This document shows positions 50,991-61,143 of a DNA stretch of 64,000 bases, piece by piece. The notes under the pieces were generated by a model, which had not been told where the DNA came from, ran no database searches, and saw nothing but the letters and a program-made list of their open reading frames with translations. Both the position numbers and the translations under genes were made by a program. This stretch comes from Prorocentrum cordatum (Eukaryota > Sar > Dinophyceae > Prorocentrales > Prorocentraceae): the NCBI GenBank assembly GCA_963575745.1, contig CAUYUJ010019937.1, positions 174,562-238,561 of the forward strand, read 5' to 3'. Every line of letters starts with the position of its first letter. Position 1 is the stretch's first letter.

Positions 50991-52035
50991 GGGAGGCTCC
51001 TGTGAGTTCCACCAGATTTGTTCGTAAACGTCCGAACCAAAAAAAAACACGTATGAGTGACGCAGCAAAAACAGGGTCGATTGCGCCGACGTTGGCGCGT
51101 AAGCTGCCCGCGCAAGGTCGCACGTGAGCGCCCTCGTCTCCAGAGTGGCGTGCCGAGAGGGCCACATCGCGCAAGGCCAGTGTTGGATCGGCTCTCACGC
51201 GTGCCCCGGTCTGATGGATCGTAGATGCCGCGCGGCGGACCTGGGCCATTTGCGACCAGTTACAGCGGAGACCCATGCCAAGAAACGCCTTGATTGCCTG
51301 CAGGGTGCCCTGGGTTCCTTGGGCTTCAATGGCTTCGCGATGGAGAGCGTGACGTTCTCACGCCAGGAAGCGACAGACGTCCTGTGGTCTCAGGCTTGGA
51401 TTTCCTGTGGAAGGTGTCTCGTGGACTGACCTCCACTGTGTTTTGCGAGTAGTCGGGCGCCCTTTGTCTGAAGAGGAGGTTGGGCGACCGTGCAGGGACG
51501 GTGCCCAGGCGAGCTCTGCCTGGACCGGGGGCAGGCGCAGGAGCACGCAGCGGAGCAGCGGGGGGGTCAGGGAGGGGGGGGTGGGCGTCGCAGCGAACAG
51601 TTCGGGGGGCATCGTGAGCAGGCTTGAGAGTGGGAGTCATGGGTCATTGCTGCCCTCGAGGGGGTTTCGAATTACGGGGACGAGGCGGCGGAGTAAAAGG
51701 ATGATGGAGGGAGAGGGGGGAGGAGGGATAAGAAAAGAAGAGGAGAAGCAGGAAGAGGGGGGAAAGGAGAAATGATGAGGAAGAAAAGGAGGAGGCGGAG
51801 GAGGAGTGAGGAGGGTGGAGTAGGAGGCAGAGGAGGGAGAGAACGACGAGCAGAAGTCAGATCTGGTCTCCACGAGGCAGAAAACATTGCCTCGGGGACC
51901 CCCCCCCGACGCAGTCGCCTGGTGGCCTCCTCTCGATCCGGAGAGGGGACGGCTCCAGTGAGATCCTTTCCCCCGCTGGAGCCAAGAAGGTTCCTTCTCG
52001 AATCCCTCTTGGAGCGCCCTTGCCTCCTCGCCATA
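50991..52035. other. intergenic; GGA-rich tract
   Basis: GGAGGA/AGGAGG-rich sequence at about 51685-51850, otherwise mixed. The segment 51935-52010 resembles 52185-52250 (TCCAGTGAGATCC, GGTTCCTTCTCG/GGTCCCTTCTCG). No gene. Confidence 0.35.
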
Positions 52036-52645
52036 GGTTCACTCGAGGGTACCCTCCCCCAGGATGCACAAGAACACCCAACAAGCACGAAGAACACAAG
52101 GGCGACCTCCCCGAAGCGACTTCGATCGTTTACCTCGGTCCGACTCTACCCTGGCCTCTCGGGCGTGGGCGTCTCGGGACAGCAACGCTGGTCCAGTGAG
52201 ATCCCCTCCTCCATCTGAGCCCGGAAGGTCCCTTCTCGGATTCTTTTGGGCGTGGCTTAATGGGGGGGTCACAAATGGGGGGGTCAGAAAAGGTCCCCTT
52301 TCGTGCCCCTTTCGGGCCTCACCAGAGCCCCAGGGGGCTCGTTTAGGTACCGTTTGGGTACCTTTTCGAACCACCCTCGCCACCCCCCCATTTATGACCC
52401 CCCCATTACGCGGCGCCCAATTCTTCCTTCTTGGAGCGCCCTTGACTCGCCATGTTGTGAGCATGGGATTCGTTCTGGCGCTGATGTCCCGAGACGCCCA
52501 CGCTCGAGAGGCCAGGGCAGCGTCGGACCGAGGCAGAGGATGGAGGTCGCTTCGGGGAGGTCGCCCCAGTGTTCTTTGTGCTTGTTGGGTGTTCTTGTGC
52601 ATCCTGGGAAAGTGTACCCTCGAGCGACTCTCTGGTCTGGGGTGT
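52036..52645. repeat. large inverted repeat with a nested element in the loop
   Basis: 52042-52190 and 52475-52630 are imperfect reverse complements over about 150 bp. The left arm has CCCAGGATGCACAAGAACAC, CCTCCCCGAAGCGAC and GGCGTCTCGGGACA; the right arm has GTGTTCTTGTGCATCCTGGG, GTCGCTTCGGGGAGG and TGTCCCGAGACGCC. The TA-flanked element at 52258-52408 lies between the arms. Confidence 0.75.
52258..52408. mobile_element. short TIR element with TA duplication
   Basis: TA at 52258-52259 and 52407-52408 flanks ATGGGGGGGTCACAAATGGG on the left and its near-perfect reverse complement (CCCATTTATGACCCCCCCAT) on the right. Terminal inverted repeats of about 25 bp, total 147 bp, no coding. TA duplications are typical of Tc1/mariner-related non-autonomous elements. 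Confidence 0.7.
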
Positions 52646-53086
52646 TTCTTGCCGACGGAGGGTCTCGTGTTCCTTGGATCGGGAGCCTTTGAGACGGGGG
52701 TCCACTCAAACGGGGGTCAGCCAGAGCGCTGGGTCTTGCAGGATCCTGCATAGCCAGGGGCGCACTCACCCGGGCTTGGGTGCAGGATCCTGCTGGATCA
52801 CGCAGTATCTTGAAGGATCTTGCAAATCTTGACTGACCCGGGTCTGGATTGCCCTGGGTCAGTAGATCCCCGACTTGAGAGACGTTTTTCTGGCCTGGGT
52901 CCGACTGCAGAGGGGAAGGTGGTCGTGCGAGCGAGGGCAACGGATCCAGCTCCTAAACCCCCTCCCCCGTGCCCGAGGGCTGACCGATCTTCCGGGGGGC
53001 GTCGCGTGCCTCCAGGGTGCGCGGGCGAGGGCCAGTGCAATTTCGGGCTGCGTATGTTGTCCGCACTTTTGGATCTGGGCCTACCA
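52646..53086. other. intergenic; short tandem GGATCCTGC/GGATCTTGC units
   Basis: GCAGGATCCTGCATAGCC, GCAGGATCCTGCTGGATC and GTATCTTGAAGGATCTTGC units at 52735-52835. No supported gene. Confidence 0.35.
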
Positions 53087-53308
53087 GATGGGGTCGGAGG
53101 ATCGCGCCGCATCGCCGATGCATCGCCGATGCATCGGCGATGCATCGGCGATGCGGCTCGATGTGGGGCCACATTTTCTCCACGCCGACGTCGCCGATGC
53201 ATCGCCGAAGTAGGAAATGCATGGCCGATGCATCGCCGATGCATCGGCGATGCCTCGGCGATGCCTCGGCGATGTATCGGCGATGCGGCGAGATCCTCCG
53301 ATCCCATC
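53087..53308. mobile_element. inverted-repeat element with GATGCATCGGCGATG palindromes
   Basis: The outer arms (GATGGGGTCGGAGGATCGCG left; CGAGATCCTCCGATCCCATC right) match in about 28 of 30 positions as reverse complements. Inside, 11-bp units ATCGCCGATGC and ATCGGCGATGC form a perfect 42-bp palindrome at 53111-53152 and further units at 53185-53292. CTAC lies close to both ends and may be a target duplication. Confidence 0.7.
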
Positions 53309-53880
53309 TACTCGGACCCCATCTTGGAGGCCTTTAGTTGAGCAGTTGCTACTCGTCGGCTCCGTAGGATCAGGCTCCTCAGGGTTCAACCTTCGCAGGG
53401 CCGCAGCGCCGCTGTTTCGATCGTTTGCGGTCATCGCGTCGCTTCAATCTGGACCCCCCGAGCTGGAAAGTGAAGGAGCCGCCCGTGGGGCACTTTTGGG
53501 GACACGTTTGGCAGTGTTGGAAGATTTATTGGCATTCTTGAAGCGCTTTGTGTTTCTGTCATGTTGCTTATGGAGAAATTCTTTACGCTTCGCGTATCCC
53601 CACCAGCCCATCTCAAAACAGCAACTCTTGCGAAGCATGCCGACAGTCGTGTTTTTCAGGCGTGTTTCCGCCTGCCCCCGCATATCTCCCCTTTTCCTCC
53701 TTCCTCCCGCCTCCTTGTACATCCTCCTTGTGGTGGGAGCGGGAGAAGGACGAGGCGGAGGAGGAGGGAGAGAAAGCGCTCCTCGTGGTTTGAGTCGTTT
53801 GGGGTTTCTCGTCCTGGTGTGAGTCGTTCGGGCCCCAGTCGGCGCCGACGACGGTCGGCATGCTTCGCAGGAGGAGTAGC
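53309..53880. other. intergenic; no supported gene
   Basis: Long open frames on both strands without motif. The short block CTTCGCGTATCCCCACCAGC near 53590 resembles 3336-3360. GAGTCGTTTGGGGTTTCTCG and related units appear near 53790-53835 (same unit as 55155-55375). Confidence 0.3.
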
Positions 53881-54612
<732 letters not shown>

Positions 54613-54714
54613 TCCAGTACCAGCTTTAGTAGCAAACGTAGTCGTCAACATCGTCGTCGCACTAGTTGTCTCAGTAACAGAGGCAGTCACTAGAGCAGTG
54701 GTCTATATGGAAGT

Positions 54715-54715
54715 C

Positions 54716-54747
<32 letters not shown>

Positions 54748-54753
54748 CGTCGT

Positions 54754-54792
<39 letters not shown>

Positions 54793-54793
54793 C

Positions 54794-54868
<75 letters not shown>

Positions 54869-54886
54869 TGTAGTAGTAGGTAGTAG

Positions 54887-54929
<43 letters not shown>

Positions 54930-54950
54930 GAGAAGAAGTAGTAGTATATG
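54715..54950. repeat. second TAG trinucleotide microsatellite
   Basis: (TAG)n with a few interruptions, about 230 bp, separated from the first by about 100 bp of non-repetitive sequence. Confidence 0.92.
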
Positions 54951-54954
54951 TTTT

Positions 54955-55150
54955 TTGGAAGCCGCTCGGAGGCCTCTTGGGGCGTCTTCGGCGCCTCTTG
55001 GGGCCTCTTGGGGACCTCTTGGGGGTATCTTGGGGGCCTCTTGGAGGCCTCGTGGTGCCTCCTGGGGACCTCTTGTGGGCCATCTGGGGACCTCTTGGGG
55101 CCATCTGGTGGACCTCTGGGGGCCATCTTGGGGGGCTTGTATGAGCGCTG
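54955..55150. repeat. CTTGGGG-type minisatellite
   Basis: Units such as GGCCTCTTGGGGACCTCTTG. Same family as 3370-3930. Confidence 0.7.
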
Positions 55151-55154
55151 CCCC

Positions 55155-55375
55155 TCCTCCTGGTGTGACTCGTTCGGGCTCCTCGTGGTGTGAGTCGTTC
55201 GAGGCCCGCGTCGTGGTGTGAGTCGTTCGGGCTCCTCGTGGTGTGAGTCGTTCGGGCGCCTCGTCCTGGTGTGAGTCGTTCGGGCCCCTCCTTGTGGTGT
55301 GAGTCGTTCGGGCTCTTCGTGGTGTGAGTCGTTCGGGCCCCTCGTCCTGGTGTGAGTCGTTCGGGCTCCTCGTGG
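55155..55375. repeat. about 27-bp tandem repeat with GTGTGAGTCGTTCGGGC core
   Basis: About eight units of GTGTGAGTCGTTCGGGCTCC then TCGTGGT or TCGTCCTG. Degenerate units also occur near 53790-53835. Confidence 0.8.
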
Positions 55376-55615
55376 GGCCTCTTGGGGGCCTCTTGGGGGC
55401 CTCTTGGGGCCTCTTGGGGGCCTCTTGGGGGCCTCTTGGGGGCCTCTTGGGGGCTCTCTTGGGGCCTCTTGGGGGCCTCTTGGGGGCCTCTTGGGGGCCT
55501 CTTGGGGGGGGGCCTCTTGGGGCCTCTTGGGGGCCTCTTGGAGGCCTCTTGGGAGCCTCCTGGGGGCCTCTTGGGGCCATCTTGGGGCCTCTTGCGACCT
55601 CCTCAGAAGCGCAAA
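55370..55615. repeat. CTTGGGGGCCT minisatellite, highly regular
   Basis: About twenty units of CCTCTTGGGGG with 10-12-bp spacing, the most homogeneous array of this family in the window. Confidence 0.85.
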
Positions 55616-56550
55616 TGAGCGCTACCCCCTGAGAAGGACAAAATGAGCCCAAAACCTTCGTAAAATCAACGATTTTGATATCAAGGAAGAGGAGCGCTGC
55701 CCCCTCAGAAGGCCAAAATGGGGCCGAAACCGTAGTAAAATTAATGATTTTGGCTTCAAAGAAGAGGAGAGGGTTTTTTCTCGGTCCCCCCGTCGGGGGC
55801 AGAATCCTCGTGTTGGGTGTCGTTCTTTAGCCCTCCCGGGAGTCGAAATTGACCCCCCTGACGACCCGCCGGACCCCCTCTCCAGGCCCAGGGGGAAGGG
55901 GTAGTGGGGGGGTAAACCCCTCCCCGAAGGGGAAGAAGGGGGGTTGAGGACAGAGAGAGCTCCCTAAACCACTCACGCCCAAAGGGCTGGTGGGACTTAG
56001 CATCGCTCGGACGTGTGCGTTTTTTTTGGGGCGAGGACCATCGGGGATCATGTTCGTTCACCATGCGCAGAACATTTAAATTTGGAGCATATACATTACC
56101 AGTGGCAGCCGGTTCTCAATCCCAGGACTTCTTGTTGGTCGGGAAACGACGTCGGGGTGGTGTGGTGTATTAGTTGTTCCTCGTTTTCCCGGGGAGGCAA
56201 CGAGACATGTGTACACCAGCCAGGATCCCGTATACACCAGGATCCGCTTTCCTGTGCGAGTTTAAGTGCGGTGCCGGAAAAAGCGTCGGTGTATAGAGTT
56301 CGGCCCCTTAAAATACGTACACGAAAGCGAAACGTGCACAAGGAATGGACGTCCGACATGCCGAGAAAATGGCCGCGTGAAGCAGCACCACCCCTCTAGA
56401 GCACGTGCAGTTGTTTCTTGGATCCTTCCTGGGATATGTTGTTCAACGCTCTTGAGGCTTTTTCGGGGCCGTGTTTGGCGGCCCCTCTTATTGTTCCCGT
56501 GGGCCATTTTGGAGCCACCTCGAGGCCTGGGGCGTGGCCGCCTGTCTGAG
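55616..56550. other. intergenic, no supported gene
   Basis: A short direct repeat (GAGCGCTACCCCCTGAGAAG and GAGCGCTGCCCCCTCAGAAG) at 55617 and 55690, with AATGAGCCCAAAACC/AATGGGGCCGAAACC following each, indicates a degenerate 70-bp duplication. Otherwise no gene is supported. Confidence 0.35.
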
Positions 56551-56559
56551 GCGTCGGAG

Positions 56560-56934
56560 CCCCGAGCAACGATCACGACAACGACGGCGACGACGGCGAT
56601 AACAGCGACGGTGGCGGCCATGGCCACGGCCACGGCGACGACGAACGGGACGATGGCGTCCGTAGCGACGGCGGCGACGACGGCGATGGACTTTGAAGGG
56701 AGGCCCCGAAAGGGCTTAGCACGCTGCGTTCCCGCCGTCTTAGCTTATGGCGTCGGCACCCCCTACGCCAGTCGTTGCACCCTGGGCTCAATGGACGGTG
56801 GGTGTTTGTGTGTCTGTGTTTGTTTGTGTTTGCGCATGTTTTGCTGACGAAGTGTTCCTGACGAAGTGTGTGTGTGTGTATGTGTGCGCGTGCATGTCCG
56901 TGCGTGTACGTGCGTGTGCGTGTGCGTGTGCGTG

Positions 56935-56965
<31 letters not shown>

Positions 56966-57020
56966 TTGTGGTGTTTGTGTTTGTGTGTGTGGTGGGTATG
57001 TGTGGTGTGTGGGTGTGGGA
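56560..57020. repeat. GACGGC trinucleotide tract and GT microsatellite
   Basis: (GACGGC)n-like sequence at 56568-56690, and TGTGTG/TGCGTG repeats at 56797-57015. Confidence 0.75.
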
Positions 57021-57164
57021 TGGGGGTGGAGGGGGGAGTTGTGGACGCCTTTGCCCAGAGGCGTCCCGTCTACATCTCACCACCGCCCAGAAAGCCTGAC
57101 CGATGTCAGTGTCAGCCCAGCCCCTCCTCGCGGATGGCGTGCCAGTGTCAGTGCCAGATGACGT

Positions 57165-57545
57165 CGATGACGACGACGTCGATGGGTACGGCGACGGCGA
57201 CGCCCCCCCTTGCGCAAGGCGGTGGCTCGGGCTTCCCGGCTGCCAGGAGCGCGCGAGCCCGCTCCCCATCCAGCCGCCCCCCGCAGCCGCAGCCGAGCTG
57301 GCGACGGCGACGGCCAGGACGAGAGGCGGCGAACGCTTGCGGCAACCGCGACGAGGGCGGCCGCCGATGCGGCGCCGACGAGGGCGGCGGCGGCGGCAGC
57401 GACGAGGGCGGCGAGAACGTAGGCGACGGCGGCGGCGGCGGCCTCCGCCCCCGCGACGGCGAGGACGGCGGCGGCGACGAAGACAACGACAAGGGCGACG
57501 GGGCAGGCGGCGGCGGAGGAGGCCACGACGGGTCGGAGTGAGGAG
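57165..57545. repeat. GGCGAC/GACGGC-rich low-complexity tract
   Basis: Interrupted (GGC GAC)n, densest at 57360-57500. Arg-, Ala- or Asp/Gly-rich ORFs are repeat-driven. Confidence 0.65.
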
Positions 57546-57904
57546 GGGCAGCACCAGCGCCACAATCAGTCGATCGCAAATATGGATCAAGGGGGCGTGG
57601 ATTAGCGACGGGTTCCGTTTCCAGTGGAAATCGCGGATTTCCCCAGCCGAACGAGGCGGCACCGGCCGCATTTTGGGGAGGGCGCCTCCCCCGATCCATG
57701 GATTTGGCGACCGCGAGCCAGATCTGGGCCAGGTCCATGGATCGCCAATCCATGTTTGCGCGCCCCCGACACAAGCAGGGCCTCCCCATGGCGAGCCCCG
57801 GGGTGGCGTGTGGAGAGGCCTCGAGCGGCATGTGGCAGGAGGCGGCGGCACGACACCACTGGCTCTCAGGATGCAGCCCAGGAGATTGAGTTCCGCATCG
57901 GTGT

Positions 57905-58260
57905 AGGGCTCGTTGCGATTCGTCCGATTCGATTCGATTCGACTTCGATGGTTTCCGATTCCGACTCGATTCGATTCGGGATACCGACTCGGGCTCCGAT
58001 GCCGCCGATTCGATTCTTGCCGATGTCGATTTTGGCCGACTCGGCTGCCGATCGTCGCCGATCCGATTCATCTCGATCGCCGATCCGATTTAATCGATTC
58101 GACTATGGGCTCTCTTGACGGTGCTTGTATATCCGTGGTCGAAACCTGCTTCGGCATAGTCCCGCTTTTGTCCGGCCTAGTATGATGTTATCGGGTTGCG
58201 TCCCAGCGCCGACGCAAGAAGTCTGCGCGGACCTCCGAAAGTGTGTTTTCATGCTAGTGA
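57905..58260. repeat. GATTCG-rich block plus half hairpin, partner of 1372-1750
   Basis: CGATTCGATTCGATTCGACT, TCGATGGTTTCCGATTCC and CGATCCGATTC units to about 58125. At 58190-58260 CCCAGCGCCGACGCAAGAAG then TCTGCGCGGACC matches the right hairpin arm of 1715-1740. Confidence 0.5.
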
Positions 58261-58447
58261 GTCTTCTTTCGATGAGGGCACTCGCGCAGGGGCGTCCACG
58301 ATCCAGACCCCCCTGGAGATACATGGATCTACCCGGACTTGCCTGGCCCGATCCCCGCAAGCCGGTGCCCGGGCAGGGAGGTCGTCGAGCCTTCGGGGGT
58401 TCCTGCATCGTGAGAGGAACAAGCAACAGCCATAGAAATCAAGGTTT

Positions 58448-58562
58448 GACTCTCCGCGCGGATCTCTCGGATCTTCGCTGGGGCCCCGCCCGTGGCGCGC
58501 CCTGCGCGCCCAGCGCAGAGCCAGGAGACCCGCGCGGAGCGCCAACGGTTTATGCTTATGCG
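58448..58562. repeat. GC-rich hairpin element copy
   Basis: The left arm CGCGCGGATCTCTCGGATCT then TCGCTGGG is answered by CCCAGCGCAGAGCCAGGAGA then CCCGCGCGGA. It ends with GGTTTATGCTTATGCG, as at 1735-1750. Confidence 0.55.
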
Positions 58563-58594
58563 TTTGTTTCCTCCTCCGAGTCGTGGCGCCAACA

Positions 58595-58740
58595 AGCAGG
58601 GGGGAGAAAAACACAGACACAGCGAATCGTCGAAGAATATGGGAAGATATGGGAAGTGGGGGTGACGACGAGACTCCAGAAACCATGGGAAAATATGGGG
58701 ACTCCTGGGAGTTTGTGTCTATTCATTTGCGTGTCTTCGC
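58595..58740. repeat. AACACAGACACA element, copy 1
   Basis: GAGAAAAACACAGACACAGC, GAATATGGGAAGATATGGGA, GACGACGAGACTCCAGAAAC, then TTTGTGTCTATTCATTTGCG. First of five copies of a 140-160-bp element between 58.6 and 63.3 kb. Confidence 0.65.
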
Positions 58741-58907
58741 CTCCTCGCGGACGGCGAGGGCGGCGGCGGATCTCGACGCGGCGGCCCTCCCCTCCGAGCC
58801 CCCCCCTCCGGGGGCACCTCCGCTCTCGTCCCCTCGCCCCCGCCGCTGCTGCCCCTGCTCTGCTGCTGCTCCTGCACGTGAATCTCAGCCTTGCCCAACC
58901 TATACAT

Positions 58908-59066
58908 ACCTCAGGAGGGGAGTCAACACACACAGACACAGACAGACACAATGAATCGTCGGCTCTCCCAGGAAATGCTGGGAAGTGGGGGGGGAGACAA
59001 GGGACCCAGGAAGTAGATGCGACCATATGGGACATGCCGAGATGTGTGTGTGTGTGTGTGTGTCTT
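58908..59066. repeat. AACACAGACACA element, copy 2
   Basis: Starts TCAGGAGGGGAGTCAACACA and has CAATGAATCGTCGG, GAAGTGGGGGGGGAGACAAG, then a GT run (TGTGTGTGTGTGTGTGTC). Diverged internally from the others. Confidence 0.5.
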
Positions 59067-59311
59067 CACTTGTGTGCCCCGTCGGCCCCTTTACCCGGTG
59101 GGCCATGGTGTCACGGCCCCACTAAGCCCACCCTCCCAGGGTGGGGACACGAAGGCCCCCGCCCGAGGGAGCACGCACCCAGTTATCCCCTCCCATAGGT
59201 GGGCAAGGCGGGCGGGTGGGGGCTGAGGCCACGCCAGTTGGGAGCAGCGCCAGCCGCTCCTCCTTCTGCGTCTCGGGGCGCCTTCCGACGGCCCCGAGCG
59301 GGGCCCCAATA

Positions 59312-59476
59312 CTTAGAAGAAAAAAAAACACAAACACAACGGATCGTCGATTCCCAGCAGAATATGGGAAGATATGGGAAGGGGGGGTGACGACGAGACT
59401 CCAGAAACGATGGGAGAGTATGGGGAATCCTGGGAATGTCTGTCTATTCATTTGTGTGTCCCTGAGCCTCTTTGAA
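59312..59476. repeat. AACACAGACACA element, copy 3
   Basis: GAAGAAAAAAAAACACAAAC, GGATCGTCGATTCCCAGCAG, GACGACGAGACTCCAGAAAC and CTATTCATTTGTGTGTCCCT. Flanked by AATAC and AATAA, a possible 4/5 target duplication. Confidence 0.6.
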
Positions 59477-59589
59477 TAAGTACCAACAGCAAGCCCTCAT
59501 CATGTCCGGCTGCTCGTCCGCCTCCTGGTCCTTCCTGGCTCCCGCCTTCCCCGGGGAGCCCGAGCCACCTGCCGTGTGGCCCCCCACAG

Positions 59590-60235
59590 CGGCGCGGTGA
59601 CCACGCCGTGGGGTGAGTCGGTGGGGCCTCGGGAAGGCCGCCCCGTCTTTGGGCCTCGGGGAGCGCCATCCGAGGATGCCGCCGGCGATCGGGGCCTCCG
59701 AGGTTCCAACGCCTTGCGGGGACGGACCGTGCGGTGAGGTCTTGTGTTACCGATCCGTGGCTTGTCCAACTCACTTATTGAGAATTGTTTCTCAAAACGA
59801 CGCTCAATATTGATACTCTAACTAGGGAATTGAACTCAGGTGGAATCCCGACCAATAGTTGAGTTTGGAACTCCAGATTGAATTATTGAAGATGTTCAAT
59901 TCCGAACCGTGCGGTGAGGTCTTTTTTTTGGGGGGGGGGGTGGACGTCACCGCACGGCCGGTCACCCGCCGCCGGTGCAGGCGGCCCGGGCCAGCGGCCG
60001 CGGATCACCCTGGCGGTACCCGTCGGTGGTCGAAAGAATTGTTGTTGGGGGAATGCCCAGATACTCATCGACAGCCAACCCGCATGGTAAGAATGGGCAA
60101 TTATCCCAAGGGTACTGCTGCATCCTGCATCCTTGCCTCCTCGGTCCGTCCTTGGCCACTTTCGTTGGCCGCGCCCCGCTCGAAAGGCTTCGAAACGGCC
60201 CTCCAAGGCCCGTGCATCCTTGTCGTGTGTCCTTA
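59590..60235. repeat. dispersed repeat with CCGTGCGGTG dyads, copy B
   Basis: GTGAGTCGGTGGGG near 59612, CCGTGCGGTGAGGTCTT near 59727 and 59907, and CACCGCACGG near 59949, followed by the CCCGCTCGAAAGGC and CCAAGGCCCGTGCATCCTTG block near 60175-60220. Counterpart of 14160-14670. Insertions such as the GAATT/AATTG-rich stretch at 59775-59900 are not shared. Confidence 0.5.
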
Positions 60236-60269
60236 TGATACGGGTCGACTGTACTTCAACCGGGCCGAA

Positions 60270-60450
60270 CAAAAGAGGGGGATAGGGAAAGGGGGGGTTA
60301 CGAAATATGTTGCATGCAGCTGGTTTCCGCCCCGCCGCCGGGCCCATTCCTCGATACATGGGCGCCTCCGGCGCCGGGAGGCGCCGGGAAAATCAGCTAC
60401 GCGAGCTGATGCTCACCCCCCCCCTTTGCTATCCCCCCCTCCCGCCCGGC
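60270..60450. mobile_element. TIR-like element upstream of the palmitoyltransferase exon
   Basis: The left end GAGGGGGATAGGGAAAGGGG and right end CCCCTTTGCTATCCCCCCC are imperfect reverse complements. The middle holds CCGCCGCCGGGCCCATTCCT then CGATACATGGGCGCCTCCGG and a GGCGCC hairpin. The same middle occurs at 62390-62540 inside intron 4 of the gene. Confidence 0.6.
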
Positions 60451-60566
60451 CCGATTCAAGCGCTTTCCCACTTCAAGACTCGATCTGCTTTTGCTGTGTT
60501 GTGTTGCTCTCCTGGGAGGGCCTGAATCCAATCTGCTTCATCCGCCTTGCTACTGCATTTTTGTTG

Positions 60567-61107
60567 GCTACCTCTTCCGACGACTCGGGCTTCCCGGGCG
60601 GCGAGGACGACGATTTGCGGTACCTCGTCGCCGCCATGGCGCTGTACGTCTCGTGCGCAGTGCTGATGTATTGGTCGTACGCCAGGGCCGTGCTCGCCGA
60701 TCCTGGCGTCGTCGAGCCAGAGGTGGAGAGGGCGATTCAGCAGTGGCAGGCGTTGTGCCCCGGCACGCCCACAGAGGAGGCCTGGGGCTTCTGCGGCAGC
60801 TGCAGGCAGTTTCGGATGCAACTTCTGGGAGGTCAAATTCTGACCCTGCCCTGGTCCGAAATCTGGCTTAACCCAGCTTGGTCCAGCCTAATCTGGCCTA
60901 ATCCTGCTTAATCTGGGCTCATCCTGCTTAATCCGTGGCCTAATCCAGCGTAGCAGTCCCCCAATGGGGCTCAACTCTTCCTAATCCTTCCGTCGCAGAC
61001 CTCCCAGTAGTTGCCTCCTAAGGCAGTACAGGCCTCCCAGGTCGCACCACTGCCGCGTGTGCGGCGTGTGCGTCCTCCGCTTCGACCACCACTCAATGTG
61101 GACCTCG

Positions 61108-61143
<36 letters not shown>

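Noticed and set aside
56266-56400. Cys/Arg-rich ORF around MRCRKKRRC
   Set aside because: Short, no codon bias, and overlapped by an equally open antisense frame.
58719-59106. Short ORFs over the AACACAGACACA elements
   Set aside because: They follow the repeat copies and have no consistent frame between copies.
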